Below, one piece after another: positions 52,341-60,224 of a stretch of DNA of 64,000 bases; the first letter of the stretch is position 1; every line of letters begins with the position of its first letter. Location: positions 310,001 to 374,000 of the forward strand of contig NZ_JAJNDB010000005.1 of the NCBI RefSeq assembly GCF_021026375.1. The letters run 5' to 3'. This DNA comes from Actinomycetospora endophytica. Lineage in GTDB: Bacteria > Actinomycetota > Actinomycetes > Mycobacteriales > Pseudonocardiaceae. Both the position numbers and the translations under genes were made by a program. The notes under the pieces are model-generated. The model did no database searches. It was not told the origin of the DNA and saw only the letters and a list, made by a program, of their open reading frames with translations.

Positions 52341-52649
52341 TCAGAAGTGGTGGACCATCCCGTGCTCGCCGCCGTGGTTCTGGCCGCCGTCGTGCCCGTA
52401 GCGCCCGCCGTCGTGCCCGTGACCCCAACGGTCGTGGCCCCAGCCGCCGCGGTCGTGGCCGTGGCCCCAACGGTCGCCGTGGTAGCCACCGCGGTCGCCG
52501 TAGTGGTGGTCGCCGCCGCGGTAGTGGTTACCGTCGCGGTGCCCACCATCGCGGTGTCCACCGTCGCGCTGCCCGCCGTCACGATGTCCACCGCTGGGGA
52601 ACTGTCCACCCTGATGTCCACCCTTGACGGCGAAGTGCTGCTCGCTCAT
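52341..52649 (-). CDS. Small His/Gly-rich repeat protein
   Basis: 102 residues without signal peptide or membrane helix. It starts MSEQHFAVKGGHQGGQFP, has HRDGGQRDGGHRDGG-type tandem repeats, then GHGHDRGG/WGHDRWGHGHDGG repeats, and ends HDGGQNHGGEHGMVHHF. Composition is dominated by His, Gly, Asp and Arg, which suggests metal binding or a disordered, phase-separating protein; this is inference. Start and end match the protein at 53508-53951. ATG at 52649 with GGGAGA 5 bases upstream. The promoter region is part of a mirrored arm (52710-52813). Confidence 0.7.
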   Translation of the reverse strand: MSEQHFAVKGGHQGGQFPSGGHRDGGQRDGGHRDGGHRDGNHYRGGDHHYGDRGGYHGDRWGHGHDRGGWGHDRWGHGHDGGRYGHDGGQNHGGEHGMVHHF

Positions 52650-52709
52650 TGTTCTCTCCCACTCCGTGTGCCGGACCGCGTTCGCGGACTTCGATGTGTT
52701 CTCCGCTCT

Positions 52710-52813
52710 GCGGCTGAGAAGAACGATGCCGTTCGGCGGTGAGCCCGCACTACAGGGCGATCCCACCAATTCTCGTTGACGACCCGCATCGGCCGATGGG
52801 GGTTAACCCGCAT
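52710..52813 (-). promoter_or_regulatory. Mirrored promoter arm of His-rich gene (left)
   Basis: Reading toward the gene this 104-bp arm is nearly identical in order and spacing to 53350-53452 on the other strand: ATGCGGGTTAACCCCCA, then GCGGGTCGT, GGTGGGATC, CCCTGTAGTGCG and a 21-base block ending CTCAGCCGC. GGGTTAACCC (52800-52809) is a perfect palindrome. GTTAA-N17-GGGTCG resembles a SigB/SigF-type promoter (GTTT-N15-17-GGGTA), which is only suggestive. Confidence 0.65.
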
Positions 52814-53001
52814 CCCGACTCGCGTGCGCCGCTACCGGGGTCCGGAATAGCGCTCGAGGAGCCGCTCGGAGGTGGCCGGCGCCCGTGGTGACGGGTCGCG
52901 CCTCAGCCCGGCGCCGATGGCTGTCCGCCACCCCGGACAGCAGTGATCGGCCGACGCGGTCCGCGTCGACCGATCATCCTGCGGGTTGCCGAATCCCCAG
53001 G
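52814..53001. other. Intergenic stretch inside mirrored module
   Basis: About 190 bp between the left promoter arm and the end of the small wHTH-like gene. No gene supported on either strand. Confidence 0.4.
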
Positions 53002-53235
53002 TCAAGCCGGGATCGAGAGGGCGCTACGCCCGAGCTCGGTCAGGACGACCGGCTCGGTGAGATCCCCCTGACGCACCGAGATCAGCTGCGAGCGGAGGAG
53101 CCCTCCGACCGCGAACTGGTCGGCGATCGGCAGGCCGTCGACGGCGAGCGTCGTCGTGCCCGTCGCGGTGACGCGTCCCCTCGCGACGGCGAGGAGCACT
53201 GCCCGGTCCCGATTGCTGATTCCACTGGTGAACAT
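53002..53235 (-). CDS. Small winged-helix-like protein
   Basis: 77 residues. The pattern NRDRAVLLAVARGRV, then IADQFAVGGLLRSQLISV and VVLTELGRSALSIPA looks like a minimal winged helix (helices, recognition helix, wing, final LTxxGRxAL helix) as found in small actinobacterial proteins. No clear ribosome site upstream of the ATG at 53235. It is encoded between the two mirrored His-rich genes and could regulate their conserved promoter arms; that link is inference from position. Confidence 0.5.
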   Translation of the reverse strand: MFTSGISNRDRAVLLAVARGRVTATGTTTLAVDGLPIADQFAVGGLLRSQLISVRQGDLTEPVVLTELGRSALSIPA

Positions 53236-53349
53236 GTCCGCACCGTTCTGTGAGTGAGCGATTCTGGTGCGGACGAGCGTGGCCCGGGAGCGCCCATTCC
53301 CGGTAGCTGGTCAACCATGAACTCGCGGCCAGGCCAACCCGTCGTCGAC

Positions 53350-53452
53350 ATGCGGGTTAACCCCCACGGGTCGAGGCGGGTCGTGAACGGGAATCGGTGG
53401 GATCACCCTGTAGTGCGCCGATTCGAGCGACGGCATCGTTCTTCTCAGCCGC
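53350..53452 (+). promoter_or_regulatory. Mirrored promoter arm of His-rich gene (right)
   Basis: Inverted copy of 52710-52813 with the same ordered blocks, including the GGGTTAACCC palindrome (53354-53363) and GTTAA-N17-GGGTCG. It ends about 55 bp before the start of the gene at 53508. Strong conservation of non-coding sequence between the two arms implies shared regulation or recent duplication. Confidence 0.65.
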
Positions 53453-53507
53453 AAGGCGGAGAGACGAACTCCCCCGACGCGGCCGACACAGTGAAGAGGA
53501 GACGGAC

Positions 53508-53951
53508 ATGAGCGAGCACATCACCGTCCGCGGTGGCCATCAGGGTGGGCAGCTCCCTGGTGAGTCCCACCGCGGTGGCGAGCACGGCGGCGCCGAGCAG
53601 CACGGCGGCAGCCACCGGTTCCCCGGCGGGGGACACGGCCCCGTCGTACCCCCGGTCCACCCCGGACACCCGGGGTTTCCGGTCCACGGGCCGACCCACC
53701 CCGGGCACCCTGGGTTCCCGGTCCACGGGCCGATCCACGGGCCGATCCACCCCGGGCCCATCTGGAACCACCCGCGGCCGCCGCACCCCCCGATCCACTG
53801 GCCGCACCCGCCGCACCCGCCGATCCACTGGCCGCACCCGCCGTTCCCGCCGTTCCGCCCGCCCTTCGGTGAGCGGCACGACGGCGGTCGGCACCCCCAC
53901 GACGACGGCCACAACCACGGCACCGACCACGGGCTCATCCACCACTTCTGA
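53508..53951 (+). CDS. Small His/Pro/Gly-rich repeat protein
   Basis: 147 residues, no signal or helix. It starts MSEHITVRGGHQGGQLPG and ends HDDGHNHGTDHGLIHHF, both close to the protein at 52341-52649, but the middle is replaced by Pro-rich tandem repeats: HPGHPGFPVHGP (two copies), HGPIHGPIHPGP, and PPHPPIHWPHP (two copies). The repeats are visible in the DNA as well. Likely disordered and metal-binding by composition; no known family. ATG at 53508 with GAGGAG upstream. Confidence 0.7.
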   Translation: MSEHITVRGGHQGGQLPGESHRGGEHGGAEQHGGSHRFPGGGHGPVVPPVHPGHPGFPVHGPTHPGHPGFPVHGPIHGPIHPGPIWNHPRPPHPPIHWPHPPHPPIHWPHPPFPPFRPPFGERHDGGRHPHDDGHNHGTDHGLIHHF

Positions 53952-53965
53952 GCCCTGACCCACCA

Positions 53966-54020
53966 GGACGGCCGCGGCCGGCCGACGGTCCGAACCGGAC
54001 CGGGTCGACCGCGGCCGTCC
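53966..54020 (+). terminator. Long terminator hairpin after His/Pro-rich gene
   Basis: GGACGGCCGCGG (53966-53977) is the exact reverse complement of CCGCGGCCGTCC (54009-54020); inside, CGGTCCG and CGGACCG form a second stem. It ends 22 bp before the next gene, so it probably separates transcription units. Counterpart of 52269-52312. Confidence 0.72.
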
Positions 54021-54042
54021 GCTGTCAACCGAGGAGAGCGAG

Positions 54043-54885
54043 ATGTCGATCGGGCAGGCGGGCGGCCCCGCCCTCACGACCATCGTCAACCAGGCCACCG
54101 CCGTCATCCCGACGCGCATCACGCCTCGAGTCCCCCACCCGACGGCGTTGGCCGCCGCCGCCCAGCGGTACCACCGGCGCTCGGCGTTCTACGAGGAACG
54201 CACGGCCGCGTGGAGCGGGAACCTCTCGGAGCGCTTCTCGGACATCGCCGGCGTGGTGTCGTCCGACTTCGGCGAGCGTTTCCAGTCCGTGCTCACCGAC
54301 ACCGAGCGGACGATCGACTCGAGCGACCCGTTCAAGGACTGGCAGTGCTACGCCGCCGAGCTCGACCGTCGTCTGAACGACGAGGTGTGGAACAACCACC
54401 AGGTCGCCGTCAGCGCGGTGCGCTCGCTGTCGGAGAGCTCCGCGCGGTACCTCGCCCTCGATGAGACCGAGGTGATCGACCCGCCTCCTCCGTCCCTGCA
54501 GAGCGCCCTCGCCTCGGAGGCACCGGACGCGACCGCGCTCAAGGGCGGCCGACTCAACGCCCTGATCAACATCGTCATGCGCGGCTACATGGGTTTCATG
54601 ATGCTGCTCATGGTGAGCAACTTGGTGCTCAAGATCTCGATGTCGGCGTGGTACGGCGTCCTCCCCTTCGGGCTCCTCGCCGCGGTGGCCTGGCGTGAGG
54701 AACGGGCACGGCGCCTCGCCGCCCGCCGCGCCGAGGCGCAGCGATTGACCCGGAACCACCTCGACGAGTTCGCGACGCGGGCGATGAAGGACAGCCAGGA
54801 CCTGCTCCGGGCGCTCGAATACGGATTGCGTCAGGCCTACCGGGCCAGGGTCGCGCGGGTGCTCGCCACGCCTGAATGGCGCTGA
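54043..54885 (+). CDS. Hypothetical membrane protein with helical N-terminal domain
   Basis: 280 residues. About 170 residues of amphipathic helices (RYHRRSAFYEERTAAWSGNL; WNNHQVAVSAVRSLSESSAR), then one or two membrane helices (about 185-225; GYMGFMMLLMVSNLVLKISM and GVLPFGLLAAVAW), then a positively charged coiled coil (RLAARRAEAQRLTRNHLDEF) to the end. The topology resembles membrane-remodelling or dynamin-associated proteins, but there is no GTPase and no named family. It precedes the Hsp70 fusion on the same strand, separated by about 200 bp. Confidence 0.65.
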   Translation: MSIGQAGGPALTTIVNQATAVIPTRITPRVPHPTALAAAAQRYHRRSAFYEERTAAWSGNLSERFSDIAGVVSSDFGERFQSVLTDTERTIDSSDPFKDWQCYAAELDRRLNDEVWNNHQVAVSAVRSLSESSARYLALDETEVIDPPPPSLQSALASEAPDATALKGGRLNALINIVMRGYMGFMMLLMVSNLVLKISMSAWYGVLPFGLLAAVAWREERARRLAARRAEAQRLTRNHLDEFATRAMKDSQDLLRALEYGLRQAYRARVARVLATPEWR

Positions 54886-55083
54886 CCGGAGCAGCCTTCA
54901 CAAGAAAATGCCCATACCAAGGGCACGCTGTTCCCTTTGCTTTACTTTTCTGCGCGTTCAGCGGCCGACATGCTGCTCAACGTGCAACTTTCCGGCCACC
55001 GACTAGGCCGTTCATGCGAACAGTATCGACCCCATCCGCAGCACCTACTACGTTCTGTGCCGCCCGTTGAGGAAGGAAGCACC
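54886..55083 (+). promoter_or_regulatory. Promoter region of Hsp70-propeller gene
   Basis: About 200 bp, relatively AT-rich at 54900-54955, immediately before the Hsp70-like gene. The frame of that gene is open into this region, but the AGGAAGG ribosome site and ATG at 55084 mark the likely start. Promoter elements cannot be assigned with confidence. Confidence 0.35.
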
Positions 55084-57357
55084 ATGGCGTTCTCGCTGGG
55101 CGTCGACCTGGGGACGACTTATATCGCCGCCGCGACCGCCCGAGCCGGTCACGCGGAGATGTTCAATCTCGGCAACCAGTCCATGAGCGCGCCCGCCATG
55201 GTCTATCAGGGTCCGAACGGCGATTCTCTGGTGACCGGGCAGGCGGCCCAGCACCAGCTCATCTTCCACCCCGAGCGGGTCGGCCGGGACTTCAAGCGCA
55301 AGCTCGGCGACAAGATCCCGCTGGTGCTCGGTGGAACCGAGCACGAGGTGACCGCGCTGCTCGCCGCCCTCCTCAGTGACGTGCTGGCCAGGGTCGTGCG
55401 CTACGAGGGAGCCGAGCCCGACAGCGTCCTGCTGACCCATCCCGCGAACTGGGGACCGTATCGCCGCGGGCTCTTCGAGGAAGTGCCGCAGCTGGCGGGT
55501 CTCCTGGACACCGCGACGGCGACCGAGCCGGAGGCGGCCGCGACGCACTACGGCAACTCACGCAGTCTCGAGGTCGGCGAGACGATCGCGGTGTACGACC
55601 TCGGAGGCGGGACGTTCGACGCCACCGTGCTGCGCAAGCAGGAGGACGGCATCGAGATTCTCGGCACCGAGGGTGTGGAAAGGCTGGGCGGGATCGACTT
55701 CGACGAGGCGATCCTGACCCACGTCAACCGGGAGACCGGCGGGGCCCTCGATGCCCTCGACATGCGCGACCCGCAGAGCTCGGTGGCCATCGCCCGACTC
55801 CGCATGGATTGCATCTCGGCGAAGGAGGCGCTCTCCAGCGCGACCGAGACCGCAGTTCCGGTCTTCCTGCCGAACCGGTATCTCGAGGTCCCGATCACCC
55901 GGGCGCAGTTCGAGGACCTCGTGCGCGCCGACATCGAATCGACGATCACGGCGTTGGCGGGCACGCTGCGCTCGGCACGGGTCACACCCGCCGATCTCAG
56001 CGCCATCCTGCTGGTCGGGGGTTCGTCGCAGATCCCGCTCGTCACGCGCATGGTCTCCGAGCAGTTCGGGCGCCCGGTCGTCACCGACGTCGATCCGAAA
56101 AAAGCGATCGCCCTTGGCGCGGCCGCGCTCGCGGACGGTCAGAACCCGCCCACCGAGGCTCCGTACACCTGGTACGAGGACCCGGGTGGTGACGGCCCTC
56201 CCGAGCCGCCGCCCCCGCCGGCCACCCTGAGCGGCCCACCGCCGGAGTTCCCCGGGAACGACCGCGAGGGTCGCCGGCGCCGGTCCGTTCCGTGGGCCGC
56301 GGTTCTCGTGTCCCTGGTGCTGGTGCTGCTGCTGGCCGGAGGTCTCGCGTGGGCCACTTGGTTCCGGCCCCAGCCCGGTCCGCCCACGCCGCCCCCGAGC
56401 CCGGTACCCGCCGCGGTCGCGAGCAGCGACACGGCCACGGTCTCGTCGACGTTCCCGGTCGCCGGCGGCCCGCAGACCCTGGCCATCTCGCCGGACGGCT
56501 CCCGCCTCTATCTGACCACCGGGACGTCCGTCGTGGTCGCGGACACCGCCAGCGGCCGCGTCGTCGCTACGGTGCCGGTCGCGGGCAGCCCGCAGTTCGT
56601 CGTGTTCTCGCCGGTCGGGCACCGGGCCTACGTCTCCGCGTACTCCCCGGCCTTCGGCCAGAACGTCGTGGCGGTCTTCGACGCGCAGAGCAACTCGTTC
56701 GTCGGCCTGATCCCGACCGGCCAGAAGTCGGCGATGGGGTCGGAGCAGACCTGGTTGTACGGCCTGGCCGTGTCCGCCGACGGCTCCCGGCTCTACGTGC
56801 CCAACCACGACTCCGGGACGGTGTCGGTGATCAACACCGCCGACGACAGCACGCTCGCCCAGGTCCCCGTGGGCGACACCCCGCACTGGGCGGCGCTGAG
56901 CCCGACCGCGCCGCTCGCCCTGGTCACGAACCACATGCCGGGGACGGTCACGGCGCTCAACACCTCGACCGACACCGTCACCCGCGTGATCCCGATCGGC
57001 CAGGGGGTCTCACCGCACAGCGCGGCCTTCGCGCCCGACGGCAAGATCGCCGAGGTCACCGACTACGACGGCGACACCCTCTCGTTCATCGACCCGACGA
57101 CGTTGTCCGTCGTCACGACGATCCCCGTGGGTCGGGATCCGCAGAGCGTGGCCTTCGCTCCCGACGGCCGGCACAGCTACGTCGTCAACAACGACGACAA
57201 CACCGTCAGCGTGATCGACACCGCGACCCGCAAGGTCACCGACGTGGTGCCGGTCGGGGCCGGTGCAGCGATGGTCGTCGTCGCTCCCGACGGTCGACAC
57301 GCCTTCGTCGCCAACCAGACCGCCAACACCGTCTCCGTCCTGACCATCGGCTCGTGA
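55084..57357 (+). CDS. Hsp70-like ATPase fused to TM segment and YVTN beta-propeller
   Basis: 757 residues in three parts. (1) Residues about 1-355: an Hsp70/DnaK nucleotide-binding domain with GVDLGTT (6-12), YDLGGGTFD (171-179) and ILLVGGSSQIPLVTRM (about 308-323); the DnaK substrate-binding domain is absent. (2) A Pro/Gly-rich linker and one membrane helix (about 401-424, AVLVSLVLVLLLAGGLAW). (3) About residues 445-757: seven YVTN/NHL-like blades, each with an SPDG/APDG turn (e.g. RLYVPNHDSGTVSVIN). The ATPase would be inside and the propeller outside the cell. Close propeller relative at 62311-63579. ATG at 55084 with AGGAAGG upstream. I know no characterised protein of this design. Confidence 0.87.
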   Translation: MAFSLGVDLGTTYIAAATARAGHAEMFNLGNQSMSAPAMVYQGPNGDSLVTGQAAQHQLIFHPERVGRDFKRKLGDKIPLVLGGTEHEVTALLAALLSDVLARVVRYEGAEPDSVLLTHPANWGPYRRGLFEEVPQLAGLLDTATATEPEAAATHYGNSRSLEVGETIAVYDLGGGTFDATVLRKQEDGIEILGTEGVERLGGIDFDEAILTHVNRETGGALDALDMRDPQSSVAIARLRMDCISAKEALSSATETAVPVFLPNRYLEVPITRAQFEDLVRADIESTITALAGTLRSARVTPADLSAILLVGGSSQIPLVTRMVSEQFGRPVVTDVDPKKAIALGAAALADGQNPPTEAPYTWYEDPGGDGPPEPPPPPATLSGPPPEFPGNDREGRRRRSVPWAAVLVSLVLVLLLAGGLAWATWFRPQPGPPTPPPSPVPAAVASSDTATVSSTFPVAGGPQTLAISPDGSRLYLTTGTSVVVADTASGRVVATVPVAGSPQFVVFSPVGHRAYVSAYSPAFGQNVVAVFDAQSNSFVGLIPTGQKSAMGSEQTWLYGLAVSADGSRLYVPNHDSGTVSVINTADDSTLAQVPVGDTPHWAALSPTAPLALVTNHMPGTVTALNTSTDTVTRVIPIGQGVSPHSAAFAPDGKIAEVTDYDGDTLSFIDPTTLSVVTTIPVGRDPQSVAFAPDGRHSYVVNNDDNTVSVIDTATRKVTDVVPVGAGAAMVVVAPDGRHAFVANQTANTVSVLTIGS

Positions 57358-57436
57358 ACCCGGGTCGGGTTTTCCCTACCGCAGCCGGAGGGCGACCCCT
57401 CTGCCGCTCCTGCCCGTCCGCCCCCACGATGAAGTG

Positions 57437-58084
57437 ATGACGCGCGGCTCGGTCCCCCGGACCTACGCCCCGACCCCGGGATCCGGGGCGGGAGTCCGCG
57501 AGCACTGGATGCAGCGACTCGAGCTCGAGCGCGAACTCCACGACGGGGCCTCCCTGCGTCTCTCGGCGCTGTCGGTGCGCCTCGGGGTGGCCCGCCACCA
57601 GCTCAGTGCCCACGACCTGGCCGTCGAGAATCTCATCGACGAGGTCCACGAGGAGCTCGTTGCCGCACTGCACGAGCTGCGCCGGCTCGGCTCGAAGCTG
57701 TACCCGCCCGTCCTGCACGCCTCCGGGCTGGCCGTCGCGATCGGCGATGTCGCGGTCGCGATGCGGCTGCCGGTCGAGGTCGTGGGAGGCGCACAACGGT
57801 TCGGCCCGGCGTCGGAGGGGGTGGCTTATTCGGCTCTCGTCACCTGCCTGCCGATCGTGTGCCGGGCCGGCGCCAGGGTCGCCGTCGACATCGGGGGCGC
57901 GGACGGTGAGCTATCGGTACGGCTCTCCGGGGGCTCGCGAGGACTGGATCCCGACCTTGCCGTGGAGGCCGTCGACGCGATGTCCGAAGCAGTGGCGGCG
58001 GCGGGTGGCTCCTGCGAGATGGTCCGACGCCCGGCAACCGAAGAGGGGGACTCCATGATCGTGGTGATGCTGCCGTGCGAGTAG
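57437..58084 (+). CDS. Histidine-kinase-like protein with phospho-acceptor helix only
   Basis: About 215 residues. LELERELHDGASLRLSALSV is a HisKA_3-type helix with the histidine in place (LHDG). The following region should be the ATPase domain, but the N-box (ExxxNxxKHA) and glycine boxes are not recognisable, and no membrane helix is present. It therefore looks like a phospho-acceptor or phosphotransfer protein that needs another kinase. ATG at 57437 (or GTG 57434). It overlaps the response regulator gene by 10 bp, so the two are translated together. Confidence 0.65.
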   Translation: MTRGSVPRTYAPTPGSGAGVREHWMQRLELERELHDGASLRLSALSVRLGVARHQLSAHDLAVENLIDEVHEELVAALHELRRLGSKLYPPVLHASGLAVAIGDVAVAMRLPVEVVGGAQRFGPASEGVAYSALVTCLPIVCRAGARVAVDIGGADGELSVRLSGGSRGLDPDLAVEAVDAMSEAVAAAGGSCEMVRRPATEEGDSMIVVMLPCE

Positions 58085-58740
58085 CGGTCGCCGAGGACCT
58101 GTTCGTCTTCCGTGACGGGCTGGGGATGCTGCTCGAGGCAGCCGGCCACGAGGTGGTGGCCCGGGCCGGCGACGGCGACGAGCTGGTCGCGGCCCTGGCG
58201 GACCAGCCGGCCGACGTCTCGATCCTCGACATCAAGATGCCGCCCGGAGCCGAGGGAGGCCTGACGACCGGCGCGCAACTGCGCGCCGACTACCCCGACA
58301 TGGGCCTGCTGTTCCTCTCGCACTACTCCGAACTGCACTACCTGATGCGGATCCTGGGTATCGGGGCCGAAGGCGTCGGGTATCGACTGAAGGAGCGGAT
58401 CGCGAGCGTCGAGACCCTCACCGACACCCTGAACCGCATCGCGGACGGCGAGGTCGTGATCGAGCCGGCGCTGGCGAAGCGACTCGTGGAGAAACCCCGC
58501 GCCGAGGACGACCAGTTGGCGTCACTGTCGCAGCGGGAACGCGAGGTGCTGCGGCTCATGGCGGAGGGCCGGTCGAATGCCGGTATCGCCGGTCAGCTGG
58601 TGATCGGGGTCAAGACCGTCGAGAAGTTCATCGCCGGCATCTTCGACAAACTCGAACTGCGCAGCGACGAGTCGTCACAGAACCGCCGGGTGCTCGCCGT
58701 CCTGAGCTACCTGCGCGCCGAGCAGGGGCCTCGGCTGTAG
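58075..58740 (+). CDS. LuxR/NarL-family response regulator
   Basis: 221 residues. Receiver domain with the acidic pair VAEDLF (5-10), the phospho-acceptor Asp in SILDIKMPP (about 51-59), and the conserved Lys in GVGYRLKERI. C-terminal LuxR helix-turn-helix: LSQREREVLRLMAEGRSNAG then VIGVKTVEKFIAGIFDKLEL. GTG at 58075 overlaps the end of the upstream kinase-like gene. It should bind DNA when phosphorylated by the system encoded around it. Confidence 0.88.
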   Translation: MRVAVAEDLFVFRDGLGMLLEAAGHEVVARAGDGDELVAALADQPADVSILDIKMPPGAEGGLTTGAQLRADYPDMGLLFLSHYSELHYLMRILGIGAEGVGYRLKERIASVETLTDTLNRIADGEVVIEPALAKRLVEKPRAEDDQLASLSQREREVLRLMAEGRSNAGIAGQLVIGVKTVEKFIAGIFDKLELRSDESSQNRRVLAVLSYLRAEQGPRL

Positions 58741-58802
58741 TCGGCCGTCAGCTCTCAGCCCGGGAACAGCGCGCAGGACTACGCTGGCCTGCCGGTCGGC
58801 CG

Positions 58803-60224
58803 GTGGGCCGAGGGACGGCACTTCGGCGGTGGTGGGTCGTGGGGGCTCGGCTGACGACGGTCGCCCGGCTGGGGCTGACGAGCGTCCTGGTCCTCGTCGT
58901 GTTCCTCGCGGTCGGTACCGGTGTCCGCACCGTGACGCCCTCCCCCGTCGTCGGGATCGTCGGCGCGCTGGTGGCCGCCCTGGTGTCCCTGGTCCTGGTG
59001 ATCGTCACGCGGCCCCTCGTCGACCGCGTGACCGAACGCCTCGCGCCCGATCACCGGACCCCGTACGCCGCACTCGCGGCGGCCGTCGGACACTTCCGCG
59101 ACGGCGCCCTCGACGAGGCCCTCCCCGGCCTCGCCCGGGTGCTGGTCGAAGGTGCCGGTGCCCAGCAGGCCCGGGTGTGGCTCGCGCGCGACGACGCCCT
59201 CGCCGTCGTCGCGACCCATCCGCCGTCACGGGCGCCGGAGACCGACCGGGTCACCAACGCGGAGATGTTGCTCGCCCGCGACGACGTCGACCACGCGGTC
59301 CCGGTGCTCGAGGGACCGTCGGCGCGCGCCTGGCTCACGATCGCCAAGCCCGACGGCGCCGTCGTGCCCGCCGATCGCCGGCTCATGGGCGACCTCGCCG
59401 ACGGGGCGAGCCTGCTGCTGCGCGGGCTGGCCCTCACCGGCGAGCTCGAGCAGCGGATCCGGCGCGCCGACGAGCTCGGCAGCGAACTGGCCGACTCCCA
59501 GCACCGGCTGCGACGCGCCCGCGACCTCGAACGGCGTCGGCTCGTCGCCGAACTGGACACGGTGATCATCAACCGGCTCGTCCGCCTCCGGGGCGACCTC
59601 GCCACCCTCGAGGGTGAGCTCGCGGTCGACACCCTCACCAAGGCCGGCATCCCCTCCAAGGTCAAGGCGAGGACCGCCACCAAGCGCTCGCTCGACGCCC
59701 TCGCCGAGACGCGGACCAGCCTCGACGATCTGCTCGACCATTTCCGGATCATCGTCCGCGGCGTGTATCCCTCGGTGTTGCGGGACCAGGGACCACGTGC
59801 CGCGCTCGAGGAGGTCGCGACCGACCTCGGGCGACCGGTGCGACTCGACGGCTCGCCCGGTCGCCGGCTGACGCGCGAGGTCGAGTCGGGCATCTACTAC
59901 GTCGCCGCGGCCGCGATGCAGCAGCTGGCCGACCGTCCCGGCCCGCAGCCTCTCCGGGTGCACCTGACGGTCAACGACGGCCGCTTCTCCGTCCTCGTGG
60001 TCGACCAGGAACCGCCCACCGGCATCGACGACCTGCGCAGCGCCCTCGGCGACGAGACCGACCGTCTCGAAGCCCTCGGTGGAGTCCTCAACGTGGAGCA
60101 GGACCAGACCGGGGCGACGCGGGTATGGGCCTGGCTGCCCACGGACCTGCAGCCCGCCACGCAGATCGAACCGGGGCTCGGCGCCGAGCAGGCGGTCCCG
60201 GCCGGTGCAGGACGCGAGCCGTGA
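58803..60224 (+). CDS. Degenerate histidine-kinase-like membrane protein
   Basis: 473 residues. Two N-terminal helices (about 18-62), a GAF-like middle and a HisKA_3-like helix in which ERRRLVAELDTVIINRL lacks the histidine: compared with the usual ExxLHDxxxQ it reads EL-D, with His missing. The C-terminal ATPase-like region also lacks an N-box. It is therefore probably a pseudokinase that senses or scaffolds instead of phosphorylating. Start GTG at 58803; a downstream GTG near 58830 is possible. Its TGA overlaps the GTG of the next gene. Confidence 0.72.
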   Translation: MGRGTALRRWWVVGARLTTVARLGLTSVLVLVVFLAVGTGVRTVTPSPVVGIVGALVAALVSLVLVIVTRPLVDRVTERLAPDHRTPYAALAAAVGHFRDGALDEALPGLARVLVEGAGAQQARVWLARDDALAVVATHPPSRAPETDRVTNAEMLLARDDVDHAVPVLEGPSARAWLTIAKPDGAVVPADRRLMGDLADGASLLLRGLALTGELEQRIRRADELGSELADSQHRLRRARDLERRRLVAELDTVIINRLVRLRGDLATLEGELAVDTLTKAGIPSKVKARTATKRSLDALAETRTSLDDLLDHFRIIVRGVYPSVLRDQGPRAALEEVATDLGRPVRLDGSPGRRLTREVESGIYYVAAAAMQQLADRPGPQPLRVHLTVNDGRFSVLVVDQEPPTGIDDLRSALGDETDRLEALGGVLNVEQDQTGATRVWAWLPTDLQPATQIEPGLGAEQAVPAGAGREP

